A DNA stretch of 64,000 bases from Albibacterium bauzanense (lineage in GTDB: Bacteria; Bacteroidota; Bacteroidia; Sphingobacteriales; Sphingobacteriaceae). The position numbers were made by a program, and so were the translations under genes. This document shows positions 7,735-17,100 of the stretch, piece by piece. Each line of letters begins with the position of its first letter. Positions within the stretch are counted from its first letter, which is position 1. Location of the stretch: positions 434,001 to 498,000 of the forward strand of contig NZ_SMGO01000002.1 of assembly GCF_004339765.1 (NCBI RefSeq), read 5' to 3'. Below the pieces are notes generated by a model, which made no database searches, had not been told where the DNA came from, and was given only the letters and a program-made list of their open reading frames with translations.

Positions 7735-8514
7735 ATGAAGAAGTTCGGACTAATAGGATATCCGTTGGTGCACTCTTTCTCTAAGCAGTATTATACTGAG
7801 AAATTTGAAAAACTAGGACTTCCTGATTATAGTTATGAGTTATTCCCCTTACAAACGCTAAGCGAATTTCCACAATTATTAAAAGACGAGCCTAAGCTAT
7901 GTGGTCTAAATGTTACTATTCCACATAAGATAGGTATTTTATATTACCTTGATTGGGTAAGCCCCGAAGCCAAGGTAGTAAATGCAGTAAACTGCATTAA
8001 AATCATTAAAAAAGACCCTCTTGAAGACCTTTTTTCAGGAGAATGCAGCTTAGAGCCCATTCGCCTGCATGGATATAATACAGATGTTTACGGTTTTGAA
8101 GAATCTTTAAAACCTCTATTAAAGAAATCGTACACAAGAGCACTGGTATTAGGAAATGGTGGAGCTGCCAGAGCGGTATTATATGTTTTGAAAAAACTGA
8201 ATATCGAGTATACCGTTGTTTCGCGCAAAGCCAGTCATATTCAATTGCCTTATGAGGAAATCACTAAGGAAATAATTCAAAAACATTCGATTATTATCAA
8301 TACCACACCGGTTGGCACCTATCCGAATGATAAAGAATGTTTAAATATTCCTTATGAGTATATAGGTAAACAACATCTATTATACGATTTGATCTATAAT
8401 CCGGAAGAAACTGAATTCTTGAAAAGGGGCAGATTGAATGGAGCTGTAACAAAGAATGGTAAAGAAATGTTAGTGCTTCAGGCAGAAAAGAATTGGGAGA
8501 TCTGGGAAGGTTAA
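7735..8514 (+). CDS. aroE: Shikimate dehydrogenase
   Basis: A 259-residue enzyme reducing 3-dehydroshikimate to shikimate with NADPH in the aromatic amino-acid pathway. The N-terminal substrate domain has the YPLVHSFSKQYY, LCGLNVTIPHK (catalytic Lys) and NAVNCI motifs and the YNTDVYGFE segment. The C-terminal domain has the nucleotide loop LGNGGAARAVLY and ends with a KNGKEMLVLQAEKNWEIW helix carrying the usual Gln. It starts 15 bp after the ComA-like gene. It is slightly shorter than E. coli AroE (272) but complete. Confidence 0.95.
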   Translation: MKKFGLIGYPLVHSFSKQYYTEKFEKLGLPDYSYELFPLQTLSEFPQLLKDEPKLCGLNVTIPHKIGILYYLDWVSPEAKVVNAVNCIKIIKKDPLEDLFSGECSLEPIRLHGYNTDVYGFEESLKPLLKKSYTRALVLGNGGAARAVLYVLKKLNIEYTVVSRKASHIQLPYEEITKEIIQKHSIIINTTPVGTYPNDKECLNIPYEYIGKQHLLYDLIYNPEETEFLKRGRLNGAVTKNGKEMLVLQAEKNWEIWEG

Positions 8515-8542
8515 GCCTTCTTTCCCAAATAGACTTTACATA

Positions 8543-8572
8543 TTTGCGTTATTATTTATAATCGTATTTTTG
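8543..8572 (+). promoter_or_regulatory. Promoter of the metallo-hydrolase gene
   Basis: TTTG (8543-8546), an 18-bp spacer and TATTTTTG (8565-8572) match both Bacteroidota elements. The box ends 3 nt before the ATG at 8576, so the predicted transcription start falls on or beside the start codon: a leaderless mRNA. Confidence 0.7.
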
Positions 8573-8575
8573 TGA

Positions 8576-9217
8576 ATGATCTATATCAAAACATTTGTAT
8601 GTAATCCTTATCAGGAAAATACTTATATCTTATATGATGATACAGGCTCCTGTGCAATAATTGACCCGGGAATGTATGGTAATAAGGAAGAGAATGAAGT
8701 CGTGGCTTTTATTGAAAGTAATCAACTTCGGCCCGAGATTCTTTTAAATACACATTGCCACATCGATCATGTACTCGGAAATAGATTTATCTACGATACT
8801 TTTGGGTTAATCCCTCAATTTCATGAAGGAGAGCTTCCTGTATTAATAGAAGTTCAAAACTATGCTCCTCAAATGGGCATTCGTTATGAGGTCTCACCCA
8901 TTCCTGAAGTTTTTTTACCATCGGAAGGCGAAGTCCAATTTGGTAATCATTCTTTACAGATCATTTCTGCTCCCGGTCATTCTCCAGCCCATTTATGTTT
9001 TTATAGTCAAGAGGAAGGCTTTCTGATCGGAGGCGATGTCCTTTTTAAAGGTAGCATTGGAAGAACAGATCTGCCGGGAGGGAACCATCAGCAATTATTA
9101 TCCAATATTAAAGAGAAAATCTATACATTACCGGAAGAAACGTTGGTTTATCCAGGACATGGACCGACGACAACTATCGCTATTGAGAAATTAAGCAATC
9201 CCTTTGTAAGAGGATAA
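8576..9217 (+). CDS. Metallo-beta-lactamase-fold hydrolase (glyoxalase II-like)
   Basis: A 213-residue binuclear-metal hydrolase. The signature THCHIDHVLGN (residues ~61-71) gives the HxHxDH metal ligands. Later ligands are the His in SAPGHSPAHL, the Asp in IGGDVLFKG and the His in YPGHGPTT. The length and the GRTDLPGG segment fit the YcbL/GloB-like branch that hydrolyses thioesters such as S-lactoylglutathione, or sulfur-related thioesters. The substrate is unproven, because glutathione is often absent in this phylum. The permease gene follows 7 bp later. Confidence 0.88.
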   Translation: MIYIKTFVCNPYQENTYILYDDTGSCAIIDPGMYGNKEENEVVAFIESNQLRPEILLNTHCHIDHVLGNRFIYDTFGLIPQFHEGELPVLIEVQNYAPQMGIRYEVSPIPEVFLPSEGEVQFGNHSLQIISAPGHSPAHLCFYSQEEGFLIGGDVLFKGSIGRTDLPGGNHQQLLSNIKEKIYTLPEETLVYPGHGPTTTIAIEKLSNPFVRG

Positions 9218-9224
9218 TTAAATT

Positions 9225-10442
9225 ATGAATACGCCCCTATTTATTGCTAAACGTTATTTGTTCTCAAAGAAATCTGTTAATGCAATTAATATTATTTCAG
9301 GTATAAGCACATTAGGTGTATTAGTAGGAAGTGCAGCATTAATTATCATTTTATCTGTATTTAATGGATTCGAGATGCTAATCTTGAACATGTACAGTGC
9401 TTTTACTCCAGAGATGCGCATTGAACCTGCTCAAGGTAAATCATTTGTTCCCGATTCTCTTTTAGATCGCACTTTAAAATCAGATCCTCGCGTATTACAT
9501 TATACTGAAATTCTTCAGGAGAAGGTTCTATTGCGGTATGGTCAAAATCAGTATATCGCTGTTTTAAAAGGTGAAGCCCCTAATTCTATGCAATCAGCGA
9601 TCAGTGATAGTTTGATTAATGAAGGAGAATATAAACTAAAGGATGAAAACACAGATTATGCAGTTGTCGGAGCAGGCGTACAAGCCTATTTAGGTGTTAG
9701 CCTGGAACGGGATGATCTTCTTCTTTCCGTTTATTCACCCAGAAAAAATGCTGTAAATTCAATTAACCCGGCAGAAGAGTTTAATGTGAGAACTATTATG
9801 CCTGTTGGAGTAGTGGTTGCGCAACCCCAGTTTGATAATGTGGTAATTGTTCCAATTTCTTTTGCAAGAGAAGTCCTGGGTGAATATGAAAAGATTTCGG
9901 CCATTGAAATTGACTTAAAACCCGGTGTTGATCAAAGTTCGTTTAAAAAGGAATTGACCAGGTTAGTTGGCAATGATTTTCTGGTAAAAGACAGAGCTCA
10001 GCAGAACCCGACACTCTACAAAGTGCTTAATTCTGAGAAATGGGCAATCTTCTTTATCCTTACGTTTGTATTAATCATTGCCATCTTTAACATTATAGGG
10101 TCCCTAACCATGTTGGTTATCGATAAAAAGAAAGATATAGCAGTGCTTAAAAGTTTAGGTGCCGGCTATTCCTTTATTAAAAATATTTTCTTTGCTGAAG
10201 GAATGTTCATCTCCCTATTTGGATGTATAATTGGGATGAGTTTAGGACTTGCCTTTTGTATTTTACAGAGAAGGTTTGGTCTTATAAAGATGGAAGGTGC
10301 AGAGCTGGTAACCAGCGTTTTCCCTGTTGAAATAAAAGTCCTTGATTTTGCACTTGTGTTCTTAACCGTTACCTTAATATCTTTAATCGCATCTTTTGTA
10401 TCTTCCCGCTTAAGCGTTAAAGGAGAAGAACAATTATCTTAA
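9225..10442 (+). CDS. FtsX-family ABC permease (LolC/LolE-like)
   Basis: A 405-residue inner-membrane protein. The N-terminal TM (~18-48) is followed by a large periplasmic MacB_PCD-type domain (~50-265), then three TMs of the FtsX domain (~270-300, ~320-350, ~375-397), including NIIGSLTMLVIDKKKDIAVLKSLGA. The motif after TM1 (VLVGSAALIIILSVFNGFE) is typical of LolC/E, which extract lipoproteins for the outer membrane. No ATPase (LolD) gene is adjacent. It starts 7 bp after the hydrolase and runs convergently into mqnD with a 3-bp gap. Confidence 0.85.
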   Translation: MNTPLFIAKRYLFSKKSVNAINIISGISTLGVLVGSAALIIILSVFNGFEMLILNMYSAFTPEMRIEPAQGKSFVPDSLLDRTLKSDPRVLHYTEILQEKVLLRYGQNQYIAVLKGEAPNSMQSAISDSLINEGEYKLKDENTDYAVVGAGVQAYLGVSLERDDLLLSVYSPRKNAVNSINPAEEFNVRTIMPVGVVVAQPQFDNVVIVPISFAREVLGEYEKISAIEIDLKPGVDQSSFKKELTRLVGNDFLVKDRAQQNPTLYKVLNSEKWAIFFILTFVLIIAIFNIIGSLTMLVIDKKKDIAVLKSLGAGYSFIKNIFFAEGMFISLFGCIIGMSLGLAFCILQRRFGLIKMEGAELVTSVFPVEIKVLDFALVFLTVTLISLIASFVSSRLSVKGEEQLS

Positions 10443-10445
10443 GCA

Positions 10446-11294
10446 TTATCCTTTTACAAACACAGGGTGGTTTATAGTAGGGATAAGTTCTAATTCTGAG
10501 GCTTTTTTAAATAGTAAATCAACAGCTTCCCTGCCTTTTGCTCCTAAGCTTACGGAGTAGTCGTTTACATATAAATCAATATGCTTATACATCACCTCTT
10601 CATTCATCTCCTGTGCGTGGCTTTTAATAAAATCTAAAGCTGATTTAGGATTCTCAAAAGCAAACTCAATGCTTCTTCGTATTAGTTTGCCTACTGTTGA
10701 TTGTATTTTTGGATCGATACGCCGATTGATAACAATTCCTCCTAATGGAATGGGGAGGCCAGTTTCTTTTTCCCAATAGTCGCCAAGGTCAATAATTTTA
10801 TGTAATCCTTTATCCTGATAGGTAAAGCGGTTCTCATGGATAATAAGCCCCAAATCAATGGAATTATTCAACAGAGCTGATTCTATCTCAGAAAACACCA
10901 ATATCTTTTTATTCTTAAGCACCGGAAAAGCCAGTCCTAAAAGAAAATTGGCTGTTGTAAATTCGCCGGGTATCCCAACTGTTAAGTCCTTATGCTGATT
11001 GATGTATTCTTTATCAGTAAGTTTTTTATCACTCGAGATAAGCAATGGCCCCACCCCATGGCCCAATGCACTTCCGGCATCAAGCAAGGCATAATTCTCT
11101 ACCGCATAAGCAAAAGCATGGAAACTTAGTTTACTGATATCGGGTTCGTTTTTAAAAACCTTTTTATTAAGAGTTTCTACATCATCAAAAAAGACATCAA
11201 AATCAATACCCTCTGTATCGATCTTTTTATGAATCAGGGCGTCAAAAATAAAAGTATCATTCGGACAAGGAGAAAAGCCAAGACTTAGTTTCAT
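10446..11294 (-). CDS. mqnD: 1,4-dihydroxy-6-naphthoate synthase MqnD
   Basis: A 282-residue enzyme of the futalosine route to menaquinone, which releases 1,4-dihydroxy-6-naphthoate from cyclic dehypoxanthine futalosine. The fold is that of a periplasmic-binding protein. The hallmark N-terminus FSPCPNDTFIF and the segments DISKLSFHAFAY, LGHGVGPLL, GEFTTANFLL and DLGLIIHENRFTY are present. mqnB lies 92 bp upstream in the same direction, so they probably share a transcript. Menaquinone is normally the only respiratory quinone in this group. Confidence 0.93.
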   Translation of the reverse strand: MKLSLGFSPCPNDTFIFDALIHKKIDTEGIDFDVFFDDVETLNKKVFKNEPDISKLSFHAFAYAVENYALLDAGSALGHGVGPLLISSDKKLTDKEYINQHKDLTVGIPGEFTTANFLLGLAFPVLKNKKILVFSEIESALLNNSIDLGLIIHENRFTYQDKGLHKIIDLGDYWEKETGLPIPLGGIVINRRIDPKIQSTVGKLIRRSIEFAFENPKSALDFIKSHAQEMNEEVMYKHIDLYVNDYSVSLGAKGREAVDLLFKKASELELIPTINHPVFVKG

Positions 11295-11386
11295 AGAGAA
11301 ATATTTACGAACAAAATTACTAATCTTTCAGTTAAACCCAAGTTCAGGTGCTATGCCAAGAACATATAGATGTAATTTTATTGCTT

Positions 11387-12016
11387 TTAAGAGAAAAGCT
11401 CGTCGCTAAATTTGATAAGCCAATCATTCAGGTTTTTTATAGCTAATTCTATTTGCCAGTTTGATCGGTTTCTTTTTTCAACCCAATTCGAAATGCTTCT
11501 CACCTGCAAACAGCTTATTCCTTCTTGTTGAGCGGCATAAAAGACCGCTGCTCCTTCCATGCTTTCTATTTCAGGTTTTAATCGTTTAGAAACTATATCA
11601 ATGCTATTTAAATTGCCATGAACCGTATTTACGGTTATTCCCTTCACTCCTCTTAATGTCGAAACTGAATTGTATTTTATAAAAGAAGGGGCGTTTTCAT
11701 GGTAAATGCTATTCCCGAAACCCATATCCTCAATCGATAAAAAGTTATTATCATCTTCAGCCCCTAGCTCGCTAAAAACATCACTTTTTACACGCACTAC
11801 AGTGCCTAATTTTAGGTTCGGATCAAAACTGCCTGCAATTCCTACATTCAGCAAAGCATCGTATTTTGTTAATGCAAGCTTCTTCCCTAATTCATAAGAA
11901 ATTGCTATCATACCAACCCCACCAATAAGTACGTCTATAGAGTATGACTTAGATTTAATGGCTTGTAAAAAGGGTTCGATTTCCAACCTGGTTGCAGCAA
12001 CAACAAGTAGCTTCAT
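11387..12016 (-). CDS. mqnB: Futalosine hydrolase MqnB
   Basis: A 209-residue nucleoside-phosphorylase-fold enzyme that cleaves hypoxanthine from futalosine. Visible motifs are LLVVAATRLEIEPF at the N-terminus, GGVGMIAISYEL, NVGIAGSFDPNLKLGTVV, and the ribose-binding ESMEGAAVFYAAQ with the conserved Glu. The tail NWVEKRNRSNWQIELAI is typical of MqnB rather than of MTA/SAH nucleosidase. On the reverse strand TACCTTCG, a variant -7 box, lies ~19 nt upstream of the ATG. Divergent from the QueD homologue, with a 59-bp shared promoter gap. Confidence 0.92.
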   Translation of the reverse strand: MKLLVVAATRLEIEPFLQAIKSKSYSIDVLIGGVGMIAISYELGKKLALTKYDALLNVGIAGSFDPNLKLGTVVRVKSDVFSELGAEDDNNFLSIEDMGFGNSIYHENAPSFIKYNSVSTLRGVKGITVNTVHGNLNSIDIVSKRLKPEIESMEGAAVFYAAQQEGISCLQVRSISNWVEKRNRSNWQIELAIKNLNDWLIKFSDELFS

Positions 12017-12061
12017 CGTTTTAGTATTTTTAACGAAGGTACAATTAATAAGAGAATGTAT

Positions 12062-12069
12062 TATCTTTG
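12062..12069 (+). promoter_or_regulatory. -7 box upstream of the QueD homologue
   Basis: TATCTTTG matches TAnnTTTG and ends 6 nt before the ATG at 12076. It overlaps the alternative TTG start (12067), which therefore cannot be in the mRNA. No clear -33 box. Confidence 0.55.
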
Positions 12070-12075
12070 TGCACT

Positions 12076-12489
12076 ATGATTTATATAACACGAAGAGAGC
12101 GCTTTTCTGCAGCCCATAAATTGGCAAGAAACGATTGGAATGAAGATCAAAACCTGAAGGTCTTTGGGAAATGTTCTAATGCAAACTGGCATGGGCATAA
12201 TTACGAGCTTTTTGTAACCGTTAAAGGAGAAGTTAACTCAGAAACAGGATTCTTAATTGATTTAAGAGTTCTGAAAGAAATAATTCAGGAAGAAGCCATT
12301 GATAAATTAGATCATAAAAACATCAATCTTGATGTAGATTTTATGCAAGGCAAAATGGCTTCTACCGAAATGATTGCTATCGAAATTTTTAAACGCCTGG
12401 CACCAAGGATTGAAAATGAAGGGGCACAGCTTCATTGTATCAAACTTTGTGAAACAGAGAATAACTTCGTTGAGTATTTTGGGAATTAA
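12076..12489 (+). CDS. queD: 6-pyruvoyl/6-carboxy-tetrahydropterin synthase (QueD/PTPS)
   Basis: A 137-residue pterin enzyme that turns dihydroneopterin triphosphate into 6-carboxytetrahydropterin (queuosine/7-deazaguanine pathway) or 6-pyruvoyl-tetrahydropterin. Zinc ligands are His14 (FSAAHKL) and His39/His41 (NWHGHNYEL); Cys33 in FGKCSN is the catalytic cysteine position. DHKNIN and CETENNFVEY complete the family pattern. The N-terminus and the FGKC spacing resemble eukaryotic PTPS as much as E. coli QueD. The start is the ATG at 12076 because the upstream TTG lies inside the promoter. folE, which makes its substrate, follows 26 bp later. Confidence 0.9.
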   Translation: MIYITRRERFSAAHKLARNDWNEDQNLKVFGKCSNANWHGHNYELFVTVKGEVNSETGFLIDLRVLKEIIQEEAIDKLDHKNINLDVDFMQGKMASTEMIAIEIFKRLAPRIENEGAQLHCIKLCETENNFVEYFGN

Positions 12490-12515
12490 TATAACGCTGC
12501 CTCAAAAATAATTAA

Positions 12516-13154
12516 ATGAATAAATCAGATAAGCCACCTTTTGATCCTGAGCTGCTTGATGGTTATGTGAAAATTGACCATTATAATGGAGATGCAGTAA
12601 ACCGCATTGCTGATCATTATGGTGATATTTTGAAAGCTCTTGGAGAAAATCCTGCTCGCGAAGGATTGCTAAAAACACCTGAGCGCGTTGCAAAATCACT
12701 TCAGTATTTAACTCATGGATACGACATAGATCCTGCTGAGATCTTAAGAAGTGCTATGTTTAAAGAAGAATATAGCCAGATGGTGGTGGTTAAAGATATC
12801 GAAGTATATTCTTTATGCGAGCATCATATGTTGCCCTTTTTTGGAAAAGCTCATATCGCTTATATTCCTGACGGGCATATCGTCGGGCTTAGTAAAATAC
12901 CAAGAGTGGTTGATGCCTTTGCTAGAAGATTGCAAGTACAAGAGCGCCTAACCAATGAAATCCGTGACTGCATACACGATACTTTAAAACCGCTGGGAGT
13001 AGCTGTGGTTATTGAATGTAAACACCTTTGTATGTCTATGCGAGGGGTGCAGAAACAGAACTCTGTTACAACAACCTCGGCTTTTACCGGAGAGTTTGCT
13101 AAAGAAAGAACGCGTAATGAGTTCTTGAGGTTAATTACCGCTAGCTTAGATTAA
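12516..13154 (+). CDS. folE: GTP cyclohydrolase I
   Basis: A 212-residue enzyme converting GTP to 7,8-dihydroneopterin triphosphate for folate, queuosine and pterins. Motifs: [18 protein letters not shown], the zinc Cys and catalytic His in [42 protein letters not shown], and the second zinc Cys in [11 protein letters not shown] followed by [12 protein letters not shown]. Full length (E. coli 222). The gene pair with the QueD homologue supplies and consumes dihydroneopterin triphosphate. fabD follows 33 bp later. Confidence 0.97.
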   Translation: MNKSDKPPFDPELLDGYVKIDHYNGDAVNRIADHYGDILKALGENPAREGLLKTPERVAKSLQYLTHGYDIDPAEILRSAMFKEEYSQMVVVKDIEVYSLCEHHMLPFFGKAHIAYIPDGHIVGLSKIPRVVDAFARRLQVQERLTNEIRDCIHDTLKPLGVAVVIECKHLCMSMRGVQKQNSVTTTSAFTGEFAKERTRNEFLRLITASLD

Positions 13155-13187
13155 TTAATATCCTTCTTTTAAATTAAAATATTCATA

Positions 13188-14072
13188 ATGAAGAATGCAT
13201 ATCTTTTTCCTGGGCAGGGTGCTCAGTTTGTAGGCATGGGTTTAGATGTTTACAACTATAATAACGAAAGCAGAGAGCTGTTTGAAAGAGCGAATGAAAT
13301 CCTTGGGTTTCGTATCACAGACGTTATGTTTAACGGAAGCGAAGAAGACCTTAAGCAAACGAATGTAACTCAACCTGCAATATTTCTGCACTCAGTAATT
13401 TTAGCACATGCATTGGGCAATAGTTTCAACCCACAAATGGTTGCCGGTCATTCTTTAGGAGAGTTTTCGGCATTGGTTGCTGTAGGTGTACTCGATTTTG
13501 AATCTGGGTTAAAGCTAGTTTCAGCGAGAGCCAATGCCATGCAAAAGGCTTGTGAAATACAACCGTCTACGATGGCTGCTGTACTTGGTCTAGACGATTT
13601 TACAGTAGAGGATATTTGCCAGCGCATAAGCGATGTGGTTGTACCGGCAAACTATAACTGTCCGGGTCAATTAGTAATTTCAGGAACCATTGCAGGGATC
13701 GATAAGGCTTGCGAACTATTAACTGAAGCAGGAGCCAAACGTGTTATAAAACTGAACGTAGGAGGAGCATTTCACTCACCATTAATGGAGCTTGCCCGTG
13801 TTGAACTTCAGTCAGCGATTGATTTAACCACGTTTAATGAACCTCTTTGCCCGGTATATCAAAACATTGATGCTAAAGCACATGTGAATCCTGATCAAAT
13901 CAAGATTAATTTAATAGAACAGCTTACAGGATCAGTAAAATGGTCGCAGATAATGCAAGCTATGATTGAAGATGGCGCTACCTCTTTTATAGAAGTAGGA
14001 CCTGGTAATGTACTTCAAGGTTTAGTTAAAAAGGTTGATAGGAAGATGGAAACATCAGCTGCTAAGCTTTAA
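13188..14072 (+). CDS. fabD: Malonyl-CoA:ACP transacylase
   Basis: A 294-residue enzyme that loads malonate onto acyl carrier protein to start fatty-acid elongation. The N-terminus AYLFPGQGAQFVGMG, the nucleophile elbow GHSLGEFSALV (Ser ~88), the catalytic His in GGAFHSPLM and the Gln in LFPGQ are all present. It is apart from the acpP-fabF genes at 51.8-53.3 kb. It ends in a clear intrinsic terminator. Confidence 0.96.
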   Translation: MKNAYLFPGQGAQFVGMGLDVYNYNNESRELFERANEILGFRITDVMFNGSEEDLKQTNVTQPAIFLHSVILAHALGNSFNPQMVAGHSLGEFSALVAVGVLDFESGLKLVSARANAMQKACEIQPSTMAAVLGLDDFTVEDICQRISDVVVPANYNCPGQLVISGTIAGIDKACELLTEAGAKRVIKLNVGGAFHSPLMELARVELQSAIDLTTFNEPLCPVYQNIDAKAHVNPDQIKINLIEQLTGSVKWSQIMQAMIEDGATSFIEVGPGNVLQGLVKKVDRKMETSAAKL

Positions 14073-14092
14073 ATGTTATCATAATATTAGGA

Positions 14093-14126
14093 AACCCCGT
14101 AGATTCTAAATCTATGGGGTTTTTTA
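14093..14126 (+). terminator. Intrinsic terminator after fabD
   Basis: AACCCCGTAGATT (14093-14105) pairs with AATCTATGGGGTT (14109-14121) with one G-T wobble and a short loop, followed by a T-run. Confidence 0.88.
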
Positions 14127-14154
14127 TTACTTTTACGTAAGTTGATTTATAAAT

Positions 14155-17100
14155 TTGAGTAATACATTAAAGATACGTATTCTACTTCTCCTCCTGACTT
14201 TGTGTTTTGCAGGAACAGCTATTACTGTAAAATATACCTACCAGGAAAAAGAAATCCTTTTAATTGATGGCCATAAGGTTGAAAAGAACCTGCATAAGAA
14301 AGAAGCCATTGTCAAGGAATTCTTGAATGATACAACCTTATTTGAGAAAGTTAGAAATATTGATCAGAATCCCGAACTTAAGAAATACATTATTGAGTCA
14401 TTCGGCGAGGAAAAAGATATTTACATTTACGCGTATTCAAACAATGATTTAGTTTTCTGGGGGTCCGAACAGATCGTTCCCCGTTCAGATGCCGGTATTT
14501 CTGAAGGCAGCAGTATTATAACATGGAATAACGGCTGGTATGAATCATACAAAAAAAGCTCAGGTGGTTTTTCTATAGTCTGTCTAATCCCTATTAAAGC
14601 CAATTATCCAATAACAAATCGTTTTTTAAACAATGACTTTTCGAAAGACCTCATCAATGCTCCTAATTTAGAAGTTGCTAATTATGATGATGTTTCAGTT
14701 TATAACCTTCGTAACAGCGATGGAGACTACCTGTTATCTTTAAAGCTTCGAGCCAGTAATTTCAAAACATTTTACTCAACCATTGAGCTCATAATGTGGC
14801 TATTAGCTGGATTAACATTTACAATCTTTATTAATAGCTTATGCCTTTGGATCGCTAAAAAAGGATGGGTAAAGCTTTCCATTTTAGCATTTGCTTTATT
14901 TCTAACGTCCTTCAGATATCTTGGTATCAAAACTCAATGGTTGGCAGACAATTTCTATTCAGGGTTTTTTGATCCCAGAGTATACGCCTCCAGTTTTATA
15001 CTCCCTTCCTTAGGCGCTCTTATATTGCATGTTATTTCGGCAACATGGCTTGTCTGCTATATATACCACTGTCGATCCGAGCTTAAGATAGTCGGAAAAA
15101 CATCCTCTAAACTTGTAAAATTCGCAGTGTATTTACTTTCTGCGGTTCTATTATATTTCTTATGTGATGTAGCGATCGGTATTTTTAAAAGCTTAATAAT
15201 AGATTCCAGTATCAGCTTTGAAGTCAATAACCTATTAAACTTAAATACTTATAGCTGGGTGGGCATCCTGGTATTGTGCATGGTTGTATTTATACTTTAT
15301 CTCATTGTAGAAATACTATTTGTTATTACCAGAGATATGGGTTTACCAAGGAAAACCCGATTAATATGGTTTGCTATTACTGTTCTGATTTGCTTACTAA
15401 CTAAAGCTTTGTTCGGTGGAGTTACAATCTCTTTCTGTCTGTTCATAATTGTTATTTATATAAAAGGATGGTATGCAAGTCCTGATAAAGGGTTTAATTT
15501 AGCAGCGTATGTTGCTCTCCTCTTTCTGTTTGCCGGCATTGCATCTCTTAAACAGAGCATGTTTCAGGAAAAGAAACAACAGAACAGCCAGCTCTTTGCT
15601 TTGCAAAAACTTGAATCATCAGAAGATCCAAATGCAGTTTTGCTTTTCTTAGATGTAGAAGAGCAGATTGTTAATGATGAATCGCTGTTAAATTATTTTA
15701 AATACCCGGGCTCTCAAAACCCTCAACTATTAAACGACGAATTACGGAGAGCTTATTTTAGCGGTTACTTGGCAAAATATGATTTTAATGCCTACATATT
15801 AAACACAGATAGTTCAGAAAACAGCGCTATAGCTCTCGAAAGGCTATCGTACTTTAAAGATAAAGTGATAAGCGGTTCAAGAAAGGTCTCTGCTAACTTC
15901 TATCGCCTGAATAATAATATCGGCTATATTAATTATTTCGCTTTGCTTCCCATAGAGATAAATGATGAGTTAGTTGGCACCTATGTCATTGAACTTAAGA
16001 ACAGATCATTAAGCCGCTATGTTTCTTCACCGGAAATACTTTTTAATGGTACCATAGAAAACACAAGTAATTACGACAATTATTCTTATGTCTATTATCA
16101 GAATGATGTCTTAAAAGGGCAGCACGGTTCTTTCGTTTATCCTGTAGAGCCCGTTTTTCATCCAGCTGAGGTTCGTCAATATATTCGGTATAAAGATAAT
16201 GAAGGGTATAATCATATCGTATATAGGCCTAATCAAACAGATTTACTTATCTTAAGTGCCAAAACTCAAAGCGGCTGGGACCAGTTGGCTTCTTTGTCCT
16301 TCTTGTTTTTGGTATTTCTGTTTTTCTCAATTGCAATTTATTGCATCCGGTGGATCTTTGTTATTTTAAATGACTACGATTTTAATCTTCGTAACCTGCG
16401 ATGGTCCTTAATGATACTACAGAATCGTGTACTTTACAGTACAAGGATACAGGCTTTTGTAGTTTTTGCTGTAGTCGTTACCCTAGTTATTGCCGGTATA
16501 ATTACTTTCTTTAGTTTAAATAATCAGTACAGTATTCAGCAAGAAAAGGCGGCAGCCAAACAAATATCTTTGATTGCCCGCGGATTGGAAATACAGCTAT
16601 CACAAAATTCTGGTGAGATAGAAGGGCTAGAAACCGAACATCAGTTTAATGCCGCATCAGAAATAAACGCATCTGACCTGAATCTATATAATAATCACGG
16701 AGAACTGATTTATAGCACCCAAGGAAAAATATATGACTTAGGGCTGGTCTCCAAATTTATGAATGCAAATGCGTGGCTAAATCTGGATGATTATTCGCGT
16801 GAAGAGTTCTTTCAGCGTGAGAAGATCGGCGCATTGGAGTACCTGGTGGCATACGCACCTCTGAAAAACGACAATAATCAAACCATTGCCTATTTAAGCC
16901 TGCCCTATTTTTCTAATCAAAAGGAGCTAGATCAACAAGTGGGTGTATTATTAAATACCATTATTAATGTATACGCATTGGTGCTGGTTGCTTTGGGACT
17001 GTTTGCTGTATTTATTGCTAATAAAATAACAGCGCCACTTACACTCGTACAAAGAAGCCTGGCCCGAACCTCGATCGGCAAGAAGAATGAACCTATCTTC

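Noticed and set aside
12067-12075. TTG start of the QueD homologue
   Set aside because: It falls within the TATCTTTG box, so it is not in the transcript.
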